In this document: one piece after another, positions 25,075 to 31,999 of the stretch
Layout of the letters: each line of letters opens with the position of its first letter
Position numbering within the stretch: the stretch's first letter is position 1
NCBI GenBank assembly: GCA_017415005.1
Contig: JAFQJK010000051.1
Coordinates: 1-33,446 of the forward strand
DNA: 33,446 nt
Source of the DNA: Rikenellaceae bacterium
Lineage (GTDB): Bacteria > Bacteroidota > Bacteroidia > Bacteroidales > Rikenellaceae
Reading direction: 5' to 3'
Translations under genes and position numbers: made by a program
The notes under the pieces: model-generated
Databases searched by the model: none
The model's input: the letters and a program-made list of their open reading frames with translations, nothing else
What the model was told of the DNA's origin: nothing

Positions 25075-26625
25075 CTAATACTCGGCGTTCTGCGGGTCCC
25101 ACTCGCACCAGCCGGCCGTCCAGTCGTCGGCCGGGTCGGCGCTACGGAAGGCGCCGGCATAGCCGTTGCCCCTGGTATCGAAGCCCGCAGGCACGGTATA
25201 GGAGGCATCGACCAGCGGGCTGCCGGCTGCGGGCATCGGCTTGAAGCCGGCCTGCAGGCTGTTGGGCTGGACAAACTGAACGCCGTTCAGGGCCGTATAG
25301 AACCGGTTGGCGTTGGCAGCGGCACGCACATAGCCGTCGGTGAAGCCCGTGCCGCGCGTCCATGTCTTGTTGACGTTCGAGCCGAGGATACCCTGCAACG
25401 GGTTGACATTGGCCACGCTGTTGTCGAACGCGGTGGCCGTCGTATCGACGCCGGCGAAGTGAACGTTGCGGATCACGAACTTACCATCGGTCGCGGCACC
25501 CTGCGAATTGCCCTTGTCGTTCTCGACGATCATACCCACCGGATAGCCCGTGATCACCGAGTTGTAAAGGCTGATACGGGAGTTGCGGCGGATCTGCACG
25601 CCGGACTGGAACTGACCCAGCTTCGAGCCGTTGTTGGGAAAGAGCGCGCCGCCGTTGATGTAGGCGTCGGGATTGGCCGTGCTGGCCGAGGTGTTGTAGA
25701 AATCGGGGTCCTGGCCCATCGGGCCGATCAGCGTCACGTTCGAGAAGCGAGCCGTAGTATAGGGCTGCTCGTCCGAGCCCTCCTTGTTGTTGTCGGACTC
25801 GAAGCCGTTCGAGAGCGACGTATCGGCCAGACGGGGGTGCCGCACGCCGAGCAGGAACTGCATGTTGCCGCTGAAGCCGTTGTCGGTGTCGAAGTCGTCG
25901 TCCCAGCCGTGGTAGGCCACCAGGTAGCTACAGCTCACGGCGCCGCCGAACCACTCGTACGAGTCGTCGTTGGAGTACGAGACCTGCAGGTGGTCGACCT
26001 TGGTGCCGCTACCCACCGAGCCGAAGGTGATGCCGTTGATCTCCATGTCGGTGCCGAACGGATAGCCGGCGAACTCGACACGCACGTAGCTCAGCACGCC
26101 CGAGTTGTCGGCATTGTCGTTGCCGCCGTGGAAGGTGCGCGGACCGCCCTCGATCTGCTGCTCGGTCTTGTTGTTGAGCGCGCGGCCACAGATAATGAGG
26201 CCGCCCCAGTCGCCCGGCTTGCGCTGCCCGGCAGGCTGGGCCGAGGTGAAGACGACCGGCTTGGAGGGAGTGCCCTGGGCGAAGATCTTGCCGCCGCGCT
26301 CGATGATGAGCGAGCCCATCGACCCCTTATCGCCCCGGATCACCGTACCGGCGGGAATGGTGATGCTCGACCCGTCCTGGATATAGACCCAGCCACGCAG
26401 GTAATAGGTCTTCGACGCGTCGAGGGTATAGTTCTTAACAGGCGCCGGGAAGTTCTGGTCGCCGTCGCCGATGTAGTAGCGGGTCACGCCGCCCACGGTC
26501 TCCTCAAAAACAAGACCCTCGGTGTTGTCGTCGCCGCCGTCGCCGCCATCGCCCTCTTTGGTGTCTGAACATCCGGCCAGCAGCGCCGCTGCGGCCACAA
26601 TCGCCATGAATAACTGCTTTTTCAT
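25075..26625 (-). CDS. Surface lipoprotein with right-handed beta-helix-like repeats, partner of TonB receptor
   Basis: A 516-residue protein with a lipoprotein signal MKKQLFMAIVAAAALLAGC (Cys19). The residues after the cysteine are acidic (SDTKEGDGGDGGDDN), resembling the Bacteroidota lipoprotein export signal for the cell surface. The body has recurrent short beta-strand and turn units (GSLIIERGGKIFAQGTPS, DHLQVSYSNDDSYEWFGGAV, FDTDNGFSGNMQFLLGVRH), consistent with a parallel beta-helix. An Asp-rich patch, AYHGWDDDFDTDNGFSG, could bind metal or ligand. It ends WTAGWCEWDPQNAEY, which is not a T9SS C-terminal domain. It has none of the SusD helical TPR-like look. It starts 35 bp after the TonB receptor stop, so a shared transcript and function are likely. 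The ligand is unknown. Confidence 0.78.
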   Translation of the reverse strand: MKKQLFMAIVAAAALLAGCSDTKEGDGGDGGDDNTEGLVFEETVGGVTRYYIGDGDQNFPAPVKNYTLDASKTYYLRGWVYIQDGSSITIPAGTVIRGDKGSMGSLIIERGGKIFAQGTPSKPVVFTSAQPAGQRKPGDWGGLIICGRALNNKTEQQIEGGPRTFHGGNDNADNSGVLSYVRVEFAGYPFGTDMEINGITFGSVGSGTKVDHLQVSYSNDDSYEWFGGAVSCSYLVAYHGWDDDFDTDNGFSGNMQFLLGVRHPRLADTSLSNGFESDNNKEGSDEQPYTTARFSNVTLIGPMGQDPDFYNTSASTANPDAYINGGALFPNNGSKLGQFQSGVQIRRNSRISLYNSVITGYPVGMIVENDKGNSQGAATDGKFVIRNVHFAGVDTTATAFDNSVANVNPLQGILGSNVNKTWTRGTGFTDGYVRAAANANRFYTALNGVQFVQPNSLQAGFKPMPAAGSPLVDASYTVPAGFDTRGNGYAGAFRSADPADDWTAGWCEWDPQNAEY

Positions 26626-26660
26626 ACTCTATGTTTTAATCATTGGGTTGTCTGTGATCC

Positions 26661-29498
26661 TTAGAAAGTCGCCGTGAGCGAGAGCGAGACGTTGCGCCCC
26701 GGCTCGTAGGCCCTGGTCGTCTGCTCGCGCTTGTGGACACGGCCCGCGCTGTCGCGGAACTCGGGGAACTGCATGAAGCGGACCCGCTCGCCCAGGATGT
26801 CGCGCACGGCCCCCTTGAGCTCGAAGACGGGGCTCAGCCGGACGCCGAACGTCAGGTCGAGCACGTTGCGCGGCATCTCGTACATGTCGGGAATGTTGTT
26901 GTTGAAATTGTCGCCGCCGCTCGTGCTCACGCGGCCGATGCCGGTGATGCGCTTGCCAATGCGGTTGTAGAGCGCACCGAGCGTCAGGCCCAGCCGGTCG
27001 TTGGCGTAGAACAGCCCGGCATTGACCAGGTAGGGCGACTGCCCCTGCATCGGACGGTCGTGCTCGAGGCTCCCGGCGCCGAAGCGGACATTGCTGTGGA
27101 TATAGGCGGCGTTGAGAGTCAGCATGAAGCCACGCATCCCCATGAAAGCGAGGTCCTTGCGGAGGTCGACCTCGACACCGTAGTTGTCGGCCTCGCGGGC
27201 GTTCTCGAACGAATACTGGTACGAGCCCCCGGCATCGACGTAGGTCCACTCGATCGGGTTGCGGAACCGCTTGTAGAACAGCGCCACCGACACCATCTCG
27301 CCGCTGCCCGGATAGAGCTCATAACGCAGGTCGAGGTTGTGGATCGTCGCCTGCCTGAGGTCGGGATTACCGGTGATCGTACTGAACATATCGAAGTCGT
27401 AGTAGGTCGAGGGAGAGAGCTCGCGGAACTCGGGACGGTTGACGCTCATGCCGTAGGCCAGGCGAAGCAACTGCTTGTCCGTGAGTTTGAACGTGGTGTT
27501 GACCGACGGCAGCAGGTTGTTGTAGGTGTAGGTATAATCGCGCGTCTTGAACGTCGTGTTCGACGTATAGCTCGTCAGCGTGGTCGAGAAACGCTCGAAG
27601 CGGGCCCCGGCGTAGATGTTGAAACGCCCCACGGGTAGCTCGGCGGCCACGTAGGCAGCCTCGGTGTGGTTGCTCGCCGCGTAGTTGTCGGTATTGCGCG
27701 TGTCCTCCTGGATGTGGAGCTTGTCGGGCGCGCCGACATACTCGGGCGTGAAGATCTCCTCGGCCGGGAGCGACCCGAAGCCGGCCGGGAGCGAGTTGTC
27801 GTAGGCATCCCACTTGTAGAGGAAATTGCGCGTGTCGTAGCTGCGGTCCTTGTACTCGGCATAGAGGCCCGCCCTGAGCACCGGGCGGAACGAAGCCGAA
27901 GCGCTACCCAGCTGCTGCGAGAGGTTGGCGCCGCCCGACAGGAGGTTCTCGTCGAGCGAGGTGAAGTAGCGCTCGACGGAACTCTGGTCGATCGTGTAGT
28001 CGTAGACGCCGTTCTCGGGGTTCTTCTCGCGGGCCACGATGCGGCGGTCGGGCTGGCGGCGGTTCGAGTAGGAGTAGGCCGCGTTCCAGTCGATCCTGGT
28101 CCGGCCCGTCTCGTGCTCGCCGGCCACCTGCCCCGTGTAGGCCGAGCGGCTCTGGTAAAGGTACTCGTCCTGCTGCTGCTCGTAGTAACCGCTCACGTTG
28201 CGCCACCCCTCGCGGGTGGTGTAGCGGTTGCGGCCGAGCTGGTTGAAGATGTTGCGCAGCTCGTACCGGCTGACCGCCCGCCCCCGCGGCTGCGGGACGT
28301 ACGAGAGGTTGAGCATCGCGCCCAGCTTGACATCGTTGGTGTACTGGTCGTCGGTGTACCTAAAATTGTATAGCGGACGGTCCTCGGTGTGGTTGTAGAT
28401 GCCGAACTGCGAGTTCTCCATGTCGAGCAGGCTCTTGTTGGTGTTGCTGTAATTGAGCGCTGCGGCCAGGCCAACCCGGTCGCCCCTCCGGCTCTCGATG
28501 CGGCGGTTCACGGCCACCGTCAGCTTCTGGTCGGGAAGCGGCGTACGCGAGCGCACGCGCCAGTCGTTGTTGAAACCGTATTTCGAGGCGTGGTCGACGG
28601 CCACCGCATTGCTGTTGTCGAGGCGGTCCGAGAAGCTACCTATACTGCGCTTGCCGCCGTCGAAACCGAGCCAGTCGGTGCAGCTGCCCGGATTGTATCG
28701 GAACGCATGGAACTGCGTCACGGTGTTGAAACCCGTACCGTAGGTGATCCGAACCGAGTTGCGGTCGGGGACGACCTTCGTGCGGATACGGATGTAGCCG
28801 CCGGCGAAATCGGCCGGAATCTCGGGCGCGGGCGACTTGACGATCATCACGTTGTCGATCTGCGCGCTCGGGATGATGTCGAACGAGAAGGCGCGCGTGT
28901 CGGCCTCGGAGCCCGGCACGGCCGCACCGTTGATCGAGACATTGTTATAGCGCTGCGCGAGGCCGCGCACGATCACGAACTTGTCGTCGATCACCGAGAT
29001 GCCCGGGATGCGGCGCACCACCTCCGAGGCGTCCTTGTCCTGCGTGCGCGCGATGGTCTGGGCCGAGATGCCGCTCGCAACGACCGTGGAGGCACGCATC
29101 TGGCCGATCAGCCCGGCATCGGTGCCCACGGGACGCGAGCCGACCACCACGATGTTCTCAAGCTCGCTCACCTGCTCGACCAGCGCCACGTCGAGCGTCG
29201 TGGCCTCACCCGCCTTGACCGTGAGCGGCCGGGAGGTGTACTCCTTATAGGATATATAGGTGATCTGGACGGTGTAGGTCCCGGGCTTGAGCGCCAGGGC
29301 AAAGCTGCCGTCGACGCCGGTAGCCACGCCGAGCGTCGTCCCGGCGATCGTGACGGCGGCCCCGATAACGGGCTGGCCGGTGACGGCATCGGCCACAGTG
29401 CCCTGGATACGCCCCTCGGACGCCTCGGCCCGGGCACCGCAGGCAAGCGCGGCACATATGGCTACCAGGATCAGGTGTTTCAGTGTGTTCATCTTCAT
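26661..29498 (-). CDS. TonB-dependent outer-membrane receptor with CarboxypepD_reg-like N-terminal domain
   Basis: A 945-residue receptor. The ATG at 29498 is chosen because MKMNTLKHLILVAICAALACGARA is a signal peptide (29492 is also possible), and because it follows the -7 box at 29529-29536. Mature residues about 30-105 form the carboxypeptidase-regulatory-like beta-sandwich (GRIQGTVADAVTGQPVIGAAVTI). The plug follows, with ASEVVRRIPGISVIDDKFVIVRGLAQRYNNVSINGAAVP and a stretch ending PADFAGGYIRIRTK. The rest is a 22-strand-type barrel ending in the typical aromatic residue (LSLTATF). It should import a ligand using TonB energy. It lacks SusC-type hallmarks such as a SusD partner; its partner is the beta-helix lipoprotein. 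Direct repeats at 29558-29616 probably control it. Confidence 0.9.
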   Translation of the reverse strand: MKMNTLKHLILVAICAALACGARAEASEGRIQGTVADAVTGQPVIGAAVTIAGTTLGVATGVDGSFALALKPGTYTVQITYISYKEYTSRPLTVKAGEATTLDVALVEQVSELENIVVVGSRPVGTDAGLIGQMRASTVVASGISAQTIARTQDKDASEVVRRIPGISVIDDKFVIVRGLAQRYNNVSINGAAVPGSEADTRAFSFDIIPSAQIDNVMIVKSPAPEIPADFAGGYIRIRTKVVPDRNSVRITYGTGFNTVTQFHAFRYNPGSCTDWLGFDGGKRSIGSFSDRLDNSNAVAVDHASKYGFNNDWRVRSRTPLPDQKLTVAVNRRIESRRGDRVGLAAALNYSNTNKSLLDMENSQFGIYNHTEDRPLYNFRYTDDQYTNDVKLGAMLNLSYVPQPRGRAVSRYELRNIFNQLGRNRYTTREGWRNVSGYYEQQQDEYLYQSRSAYTGQVAGEHETGRTRIDWNAAYSYSNRRQPDRRIVAREKNPENGVYDYTIDQSSVERYFTSLDENLLSGGANLSQQLGSASASFRPVLRAGLYAEYKDRSYDTRNFLYKWDAYDNSLPAGFGSLPAEEIFTPEYVGAPDKLHIQEDTRNTDNYAASNHTEAAYVAAELPVGRFNIYAGARFERFSTTLTSYTSNTTFKTRDYTYTYNNLLPSVNTTFKLTDKQLLRLAYGMSVNRPEFRELSPSTYYDFDMFSTITGNPDLRQATIHNLDLRYELYPGSGEMVSVALFYKRFRNPIEWTYVDAGGSYQYSFENAREADNYGVEVDLRKDLAFMGMRGFMLTLNAAYIHSNVRFGAGSLEHDRPMQGQSPYLVNAGLFYANDRLGLTLGALYNRIGKRITGIGRVSTSGGDNFNNNIPDMYEMPRNVLDLTFGVRLSPVFELKGAVRDILGERVRFMQFPEFRDSAGRVHKREQTTRAYEPGRNVSLSLTATF

Positions 29499-29528
29499 TG
29501 TAAAGTTGGTTTCCGTTTTTTCTCGCCA

Positions 29529-29536
29529 CAAAGGTA
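29529..29536 (-). promoter_or_regulatory. -7 box of the TonB receptor operon
   Basis: The minus strand reads TACCTTTG, a perfect TAnnTTTG match, 30 nt before the chosen start at 29498. No TTG occurs at -33; instead the nearest TTAAC repeat (29558-29562) occupies that position. Confidence 0.65.
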
Positions 29537-29557
29537 TCGGGCGCCATGCCACACGCT

Positions 29558-29616
29558 GTTAAGCGAAAAATAGATAACCGTTAAGGAATCGCTACGCGCG
29601 TTAAGCCAACGTTAGC
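29558..29616 (-). promoter_or_regulatory. Phased TTAAC direct repeats upstream of the TonB receptor promoter
   Basis: On the minus strand CTTAAC occurs at 29558-29563, 29580-29585 and 29600-29605, with a CTAAC variant at 29611-29615. All are in the same orientation, offset by 22, 20 and 11 bp. The pair nearest the distal end reads CTAACG-TTGG-CTTAACG. Helically phased direct repeats replacing the -33 element are typical of OmpR/PhoB-type response regulators. The core resembles the TTAAC-type Pho boxes known from Bacillus and cyanobacteria. The assignment is inferred. Confidence 0.5.
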
Positions 29617-29619
29617 CGG

Positions 29620-29777
29620 ACGCAGGCAGGCCACGCACGCGGGAAACGGGGCCGCCGGGGGCGGGCCACAGGGCAAACATCCCGGATAACGGCGACCGTA
29701 CAATGTCCGCTAACGGCCGGGTATCCGGCAGATCGCCCGCCGGTACCGGCAACCGGCTCACCGTGAGGGCCGGCGCA
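29620..29777. other. Intergenic sequence between the divergent TonB and grpE units
   Basis: No gene is seen. TAACGGC occurs twice (29687-29693 and 29711-29717), 24 bp apart, of unknown meaning. I find no CIRCE element for heat-shock control of grpE. Confidence 0.5.
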
Positions 29778-29809
29778 TTTGCCGGAACGGGATTTTATCG
29801 CTTACTTTG
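29778..29809 (+). promoter_or_regulatory. Promoter of grpE-dnaJ
   Basis: TTTG (29778-29781), 20 nt, then TTACTTTG (29802-29809), one mismatch from TAnnTTTG. It lies 80 nt before the grpE ATG and overlaps an upstream in-frame ATG at 29779, which argues for the later start. Confidence 0.6.
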
Positions 29810-29889
29810 CACCCGCCGGGCGGCTCGGCACGGCCGGGCGCTTGGTATACAATTTGCGCTTATCCACGTCAGAAATAAAATACCCGACC

Positions 29890-30477
29890 ATGACAAAGCA
29901 TAAAGAGAAAGAGCAAGTTACAGACAAAGAAAACGTTAAGGACTGCAAGACCGAAAGCGGCGCGCAGCAGTGCGAGACCCCCGGGACAGCCGATACGGAC
30001 ATTGTGGCAGACGAAAGCTTCGAGGCTGGTGACAATTCGGCAGAGATGTCAGGCGCCGCCCGCGAGTGGCAGGACAAGTACCTGCGCCTGTCGGCCGAAT
30101 TCGACAACTACCGCAAGCGCACCCTCCGCGAGAAGATGGACCTGATCGCCACCGGCGGCGAGGATGTCATCAAGTCGATCCTCGGCGTGATGGACGACAT
30201 CGACCGCGCGATCATCGCGATGGACGCGGCATCGGACACCGAGGCGCTCAAGCAGGGCGTCGTGCTCATTCACCAGAAGCTGATGGAGACGCTCAGGGCC
30301 AAGGGCCTCTCCGAGATCGAGGCCATAGGACTCGAGCTCGACACCGACCTGCACGAAGCCGTGGCCCAGATTCCGGTCGACGAGGCCCGGAAAGGCAAGA
30401 TCGTCGATGTGGTCCAGAAAGGCTACAAGCTCAAGGACAAAGTGGTCCGCTATGCTAAAGTGGTTGTTGGAGAATAA
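29890..30477 (+). CDS. grpE: GrpE, nucleotide exchange factor for DnaK
   Basis: A 195-residue cochaperone. The ATG at 29890 ([10 protein letters not shown]) is preferred over 29779, which lies within the promoter. The first 60 residues are an acidic/polar disordered tail. The long dimerising helix follows ([30 protein letters not shown]), then the four-helix part with DIDRAIIAM, and the C-terminal beta domain with [40 protein letters not shown], the classic GrpE signature. It speeds ADP release from DnaK. dnaJ starts 5 bp downstream. The dnaK gene is not in this window, so the operon is grpE-dnaJ only. Confidence 0.97.
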   Translation: MTKHKEKEQVTDKENVKDCKTESGAQQCETPGTADTDIVADESFEAGDNSAEMSGAAREWQDKYLRLSAEFDNYRKRTLREKMDLIATGGEDVIKSILGVMDDIDRAIIAMDAASDTEALKQGVVLIHQKLMETLRAKGLSEIEAIGLELDTDLHEAVAQIPVDEARKGKIVDVVQKGYKLKDKVVRYAKVVVGE

Positions 30478-30482
30478 GGATC

Positions 30483-31652
30483 ATGGCAAAAAGAGACTAT
30501 TACGAAGTGCTGGAGGTCGCCAAGAACGCGAGCGCCGACGAGATCAAGAAGGCGTACCGCAAGGCGGCCATCAAATACCACCCGGACAAGAACCCGGGAG
30601 ACAAGGAAGCCGAGGAGAAGTTCAAGGAAGCTGCCGAGGCGTATGACGTGCTGAGCAACCCCGACAAGCGCGCGCGGTACGACCAGTTCGGCCACGAAGG
30701 CATGAACGGCGGATTCGGCGGCGCGGGCGGCGCAGGCGGGGGATTCGGCGGCGGCGGATTCACGATGGAGGATATTTTCGCCAACTTCGGCGACATCTTC
30801 GGCGGCCACTTCGGCGGATTCAGCAGCGCAGGCGGCTTCGGCCGCGGACAGCAGCGCGTCAACCGAGGGTCGGACCTGCGTATCAAAGTGCGCCTCTCGC
30901 TCAAGGAGATCGTGAGCGGCACGACCAAAAAGCTCAAGATCAACAAAACGATCGCCTGCGACCAGTGCGGCGGCACGGGCGCCAAGAACAAGGAGGCCTA
31001 CAAGACCTGCCCGACCTGCAACGGCGCAGGCTACGTGAACCAGGTGGTCGACACGTTCTTCGGCCGCACGCAGACCACCAAGCCGTGCCCTGAGTGCCAC
31101 GGCGAAGGCAAGATCATCACCGATCCGTGTTCGAAGTGTCATGGCGAAGGAACCGTCAAGGGCGAGGAGGTGATCGAGATCAAGATACCGGCCGGCGTGG
31201 GTGACGGCATGCAGCTGTCGGTCAGCGGGAAGGGCAACGCAGCGCGCCACGGGGGCATCCCCGGCGACCTGCTCGTACTGATCGAGGAGGAGAAGGACCC
31301 GAACTTCGTTCGCGACGGCAACGATCTGATACACAACCTCAACATCACCGTTCCACAGGCTATTCTGGGCGGTTCGATCGAGGTGCCCCTCGTCGAGGGA
31401 CGCGCCAAGATCAAGATCGAGCCCGGTACGCACACGGGCAAAGTGCTCCGCCTGCGCGGCAAGGGCATTCCCGATGTGAACGGCTACGGCCGGGGCGATA
31501 TCCTGATCGTCGTCAACATCGTGGTCCCGAACAAGATCACCGCCGAGGAGAAACAGCTCATCGAGAAGCTGGCCGAAAGCCCGAGCTTCAAGAGCGCGCC
31601 CGACGCGAAAGAGCCCAACATTTTCGAGCGGATGCAGAAATTCTTCAGCTAA
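30483..31652 (+). CDS. dnaJ: DnaJ, Hsp40 cochaperone of DnaK
   Basis: A 389-residue type I Hsp40. The J domain covers residues 4-70 with the HPD motif at H33-P34-D35. A glycine/phenylalanine-rich linker (about 75-122) follows. The zinc-binding region has four CxxCxGxG repeats beginning at C159, C176, C202 and C216. The C-terminal substrate-binding domains contain the [15 protein letters not shown] and [18 protein letters not shown] motifs. It delivers unfolded clients to DnaK and stimulates its ATPase. It is 5 bp after grpE, so the two are co-transcribed, and it is ended by the terminator at 31673-31709. Confidence 0.98.
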   Translation: MAKRDYYEVLEVAKNASADEIKKAYRKAAIKYHPDKNPGDKEAEEKFKEAAEAYDVLSNPDKRARYDQFGHEGMNGGFGGAGGAGGGFGGGGFTMEDIFANFGDIFGGHFGGFSSAGGFGRGQQRVNRGSDLRIKVRLSLKEIVSGTTKKLKINKTIACDQCGGTGAKNKEAYKTCPTCNGAGYVNQVVDTFFGRTQTTKPCPECHGEGKIITDPCSKCHGEGTVKGEEVIEIKIPAGVGDGMQLSVSGKGNAARHGGIPGDLLVLIEEEKDPNFVRDGNDLIHNLNITVPQAILGGSIEVPLVEGRAKIKIEPGTHTGKVLRLRGKGIPDVNGYGRGDILIVVNIVVPNKITAEEKQLIEKLAESPSFKSAPDAKEPNIFERMQKFFS

Positions 31653-31672
31653 CCGCTCTCTTTGCGATAAGC

Positions 31673-31709
31673 GCGGGCGCGTCTCCGGATGGAGACGCGC
31701 CCGCTTTTT
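31673..31709 (+). terminator. Intrinsic terminator after dnaJ
   Basis: A perfect 14-bp GC-rich stem (31673-31686 with 31691-31704) with a 4-nt loop is followed directly by TTTTT. It lies 20 nt after the dnaJ stop. Confidence 0.93.
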
Positions 31710-31750
31710 ATCCGGAGGCTGCGGGCCGACCGCCCCGGGGACAACCCGAC

Positions 31751-31972
31751 CTATCTTCCTGTCACAAAGAAGCAATCGATCGCATCGAGGCTAAAAAACC
31801 CCTCGGCCGGTTTGCCGGACACGCGGACGATGCTCAGAACCGGAACGGCCGAAGGCACGTACCGATCGCAGGGACCATCCGGCGGCTCACACAGCCGGCC
31901 ACCCATCACGGCGATAAGCAACAACGGAATACAAAACCTCACCTTCGCCATCCCACCCCGGCCAAAGGCCAA
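31751..31972 (-). CDS. Possible small exported protein downstream of the TolC-family gene
   Basis: A 73-residue frame, 27 bp after the TolC-family stop on the same strand. From the second methionine (residue 8, near 31951) it reads MAKVRFCIPLLLIAVMGGRLCEPP, which resembles a signal peptide. The mature part is short, with CDRYVPSAVPVLSIVRVSGKPAEGFFSLDAIDCFFVTGR. The amino-acid composition is more protein-like than the shadow frames around it. I recognise no family. It may instead be a truncated remnant or chance ORF. The rest of the 350-bp gap before the TolC gene holds nothing else I can support apart from the dnaJ terminator. Confidence 0.4.
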   Translation of the reverse strand: MAFGRGGMAKVRFCIPLLLIAVMGGRLCEPPDGPCDRYVPSAVPVLSIVRVSGKPAEGFFSLDAIDCFFVTGR

Positions 31973-31999
31973 GGGAGCAAAGCAACAGACGGGCGCAGC

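Noticed and set aside
29540-29890. CIRCE/HrcA element before grpE
   Set aside because: No TTAGCACTC-N9-GAGTGCTAA inverted repeat is visible.
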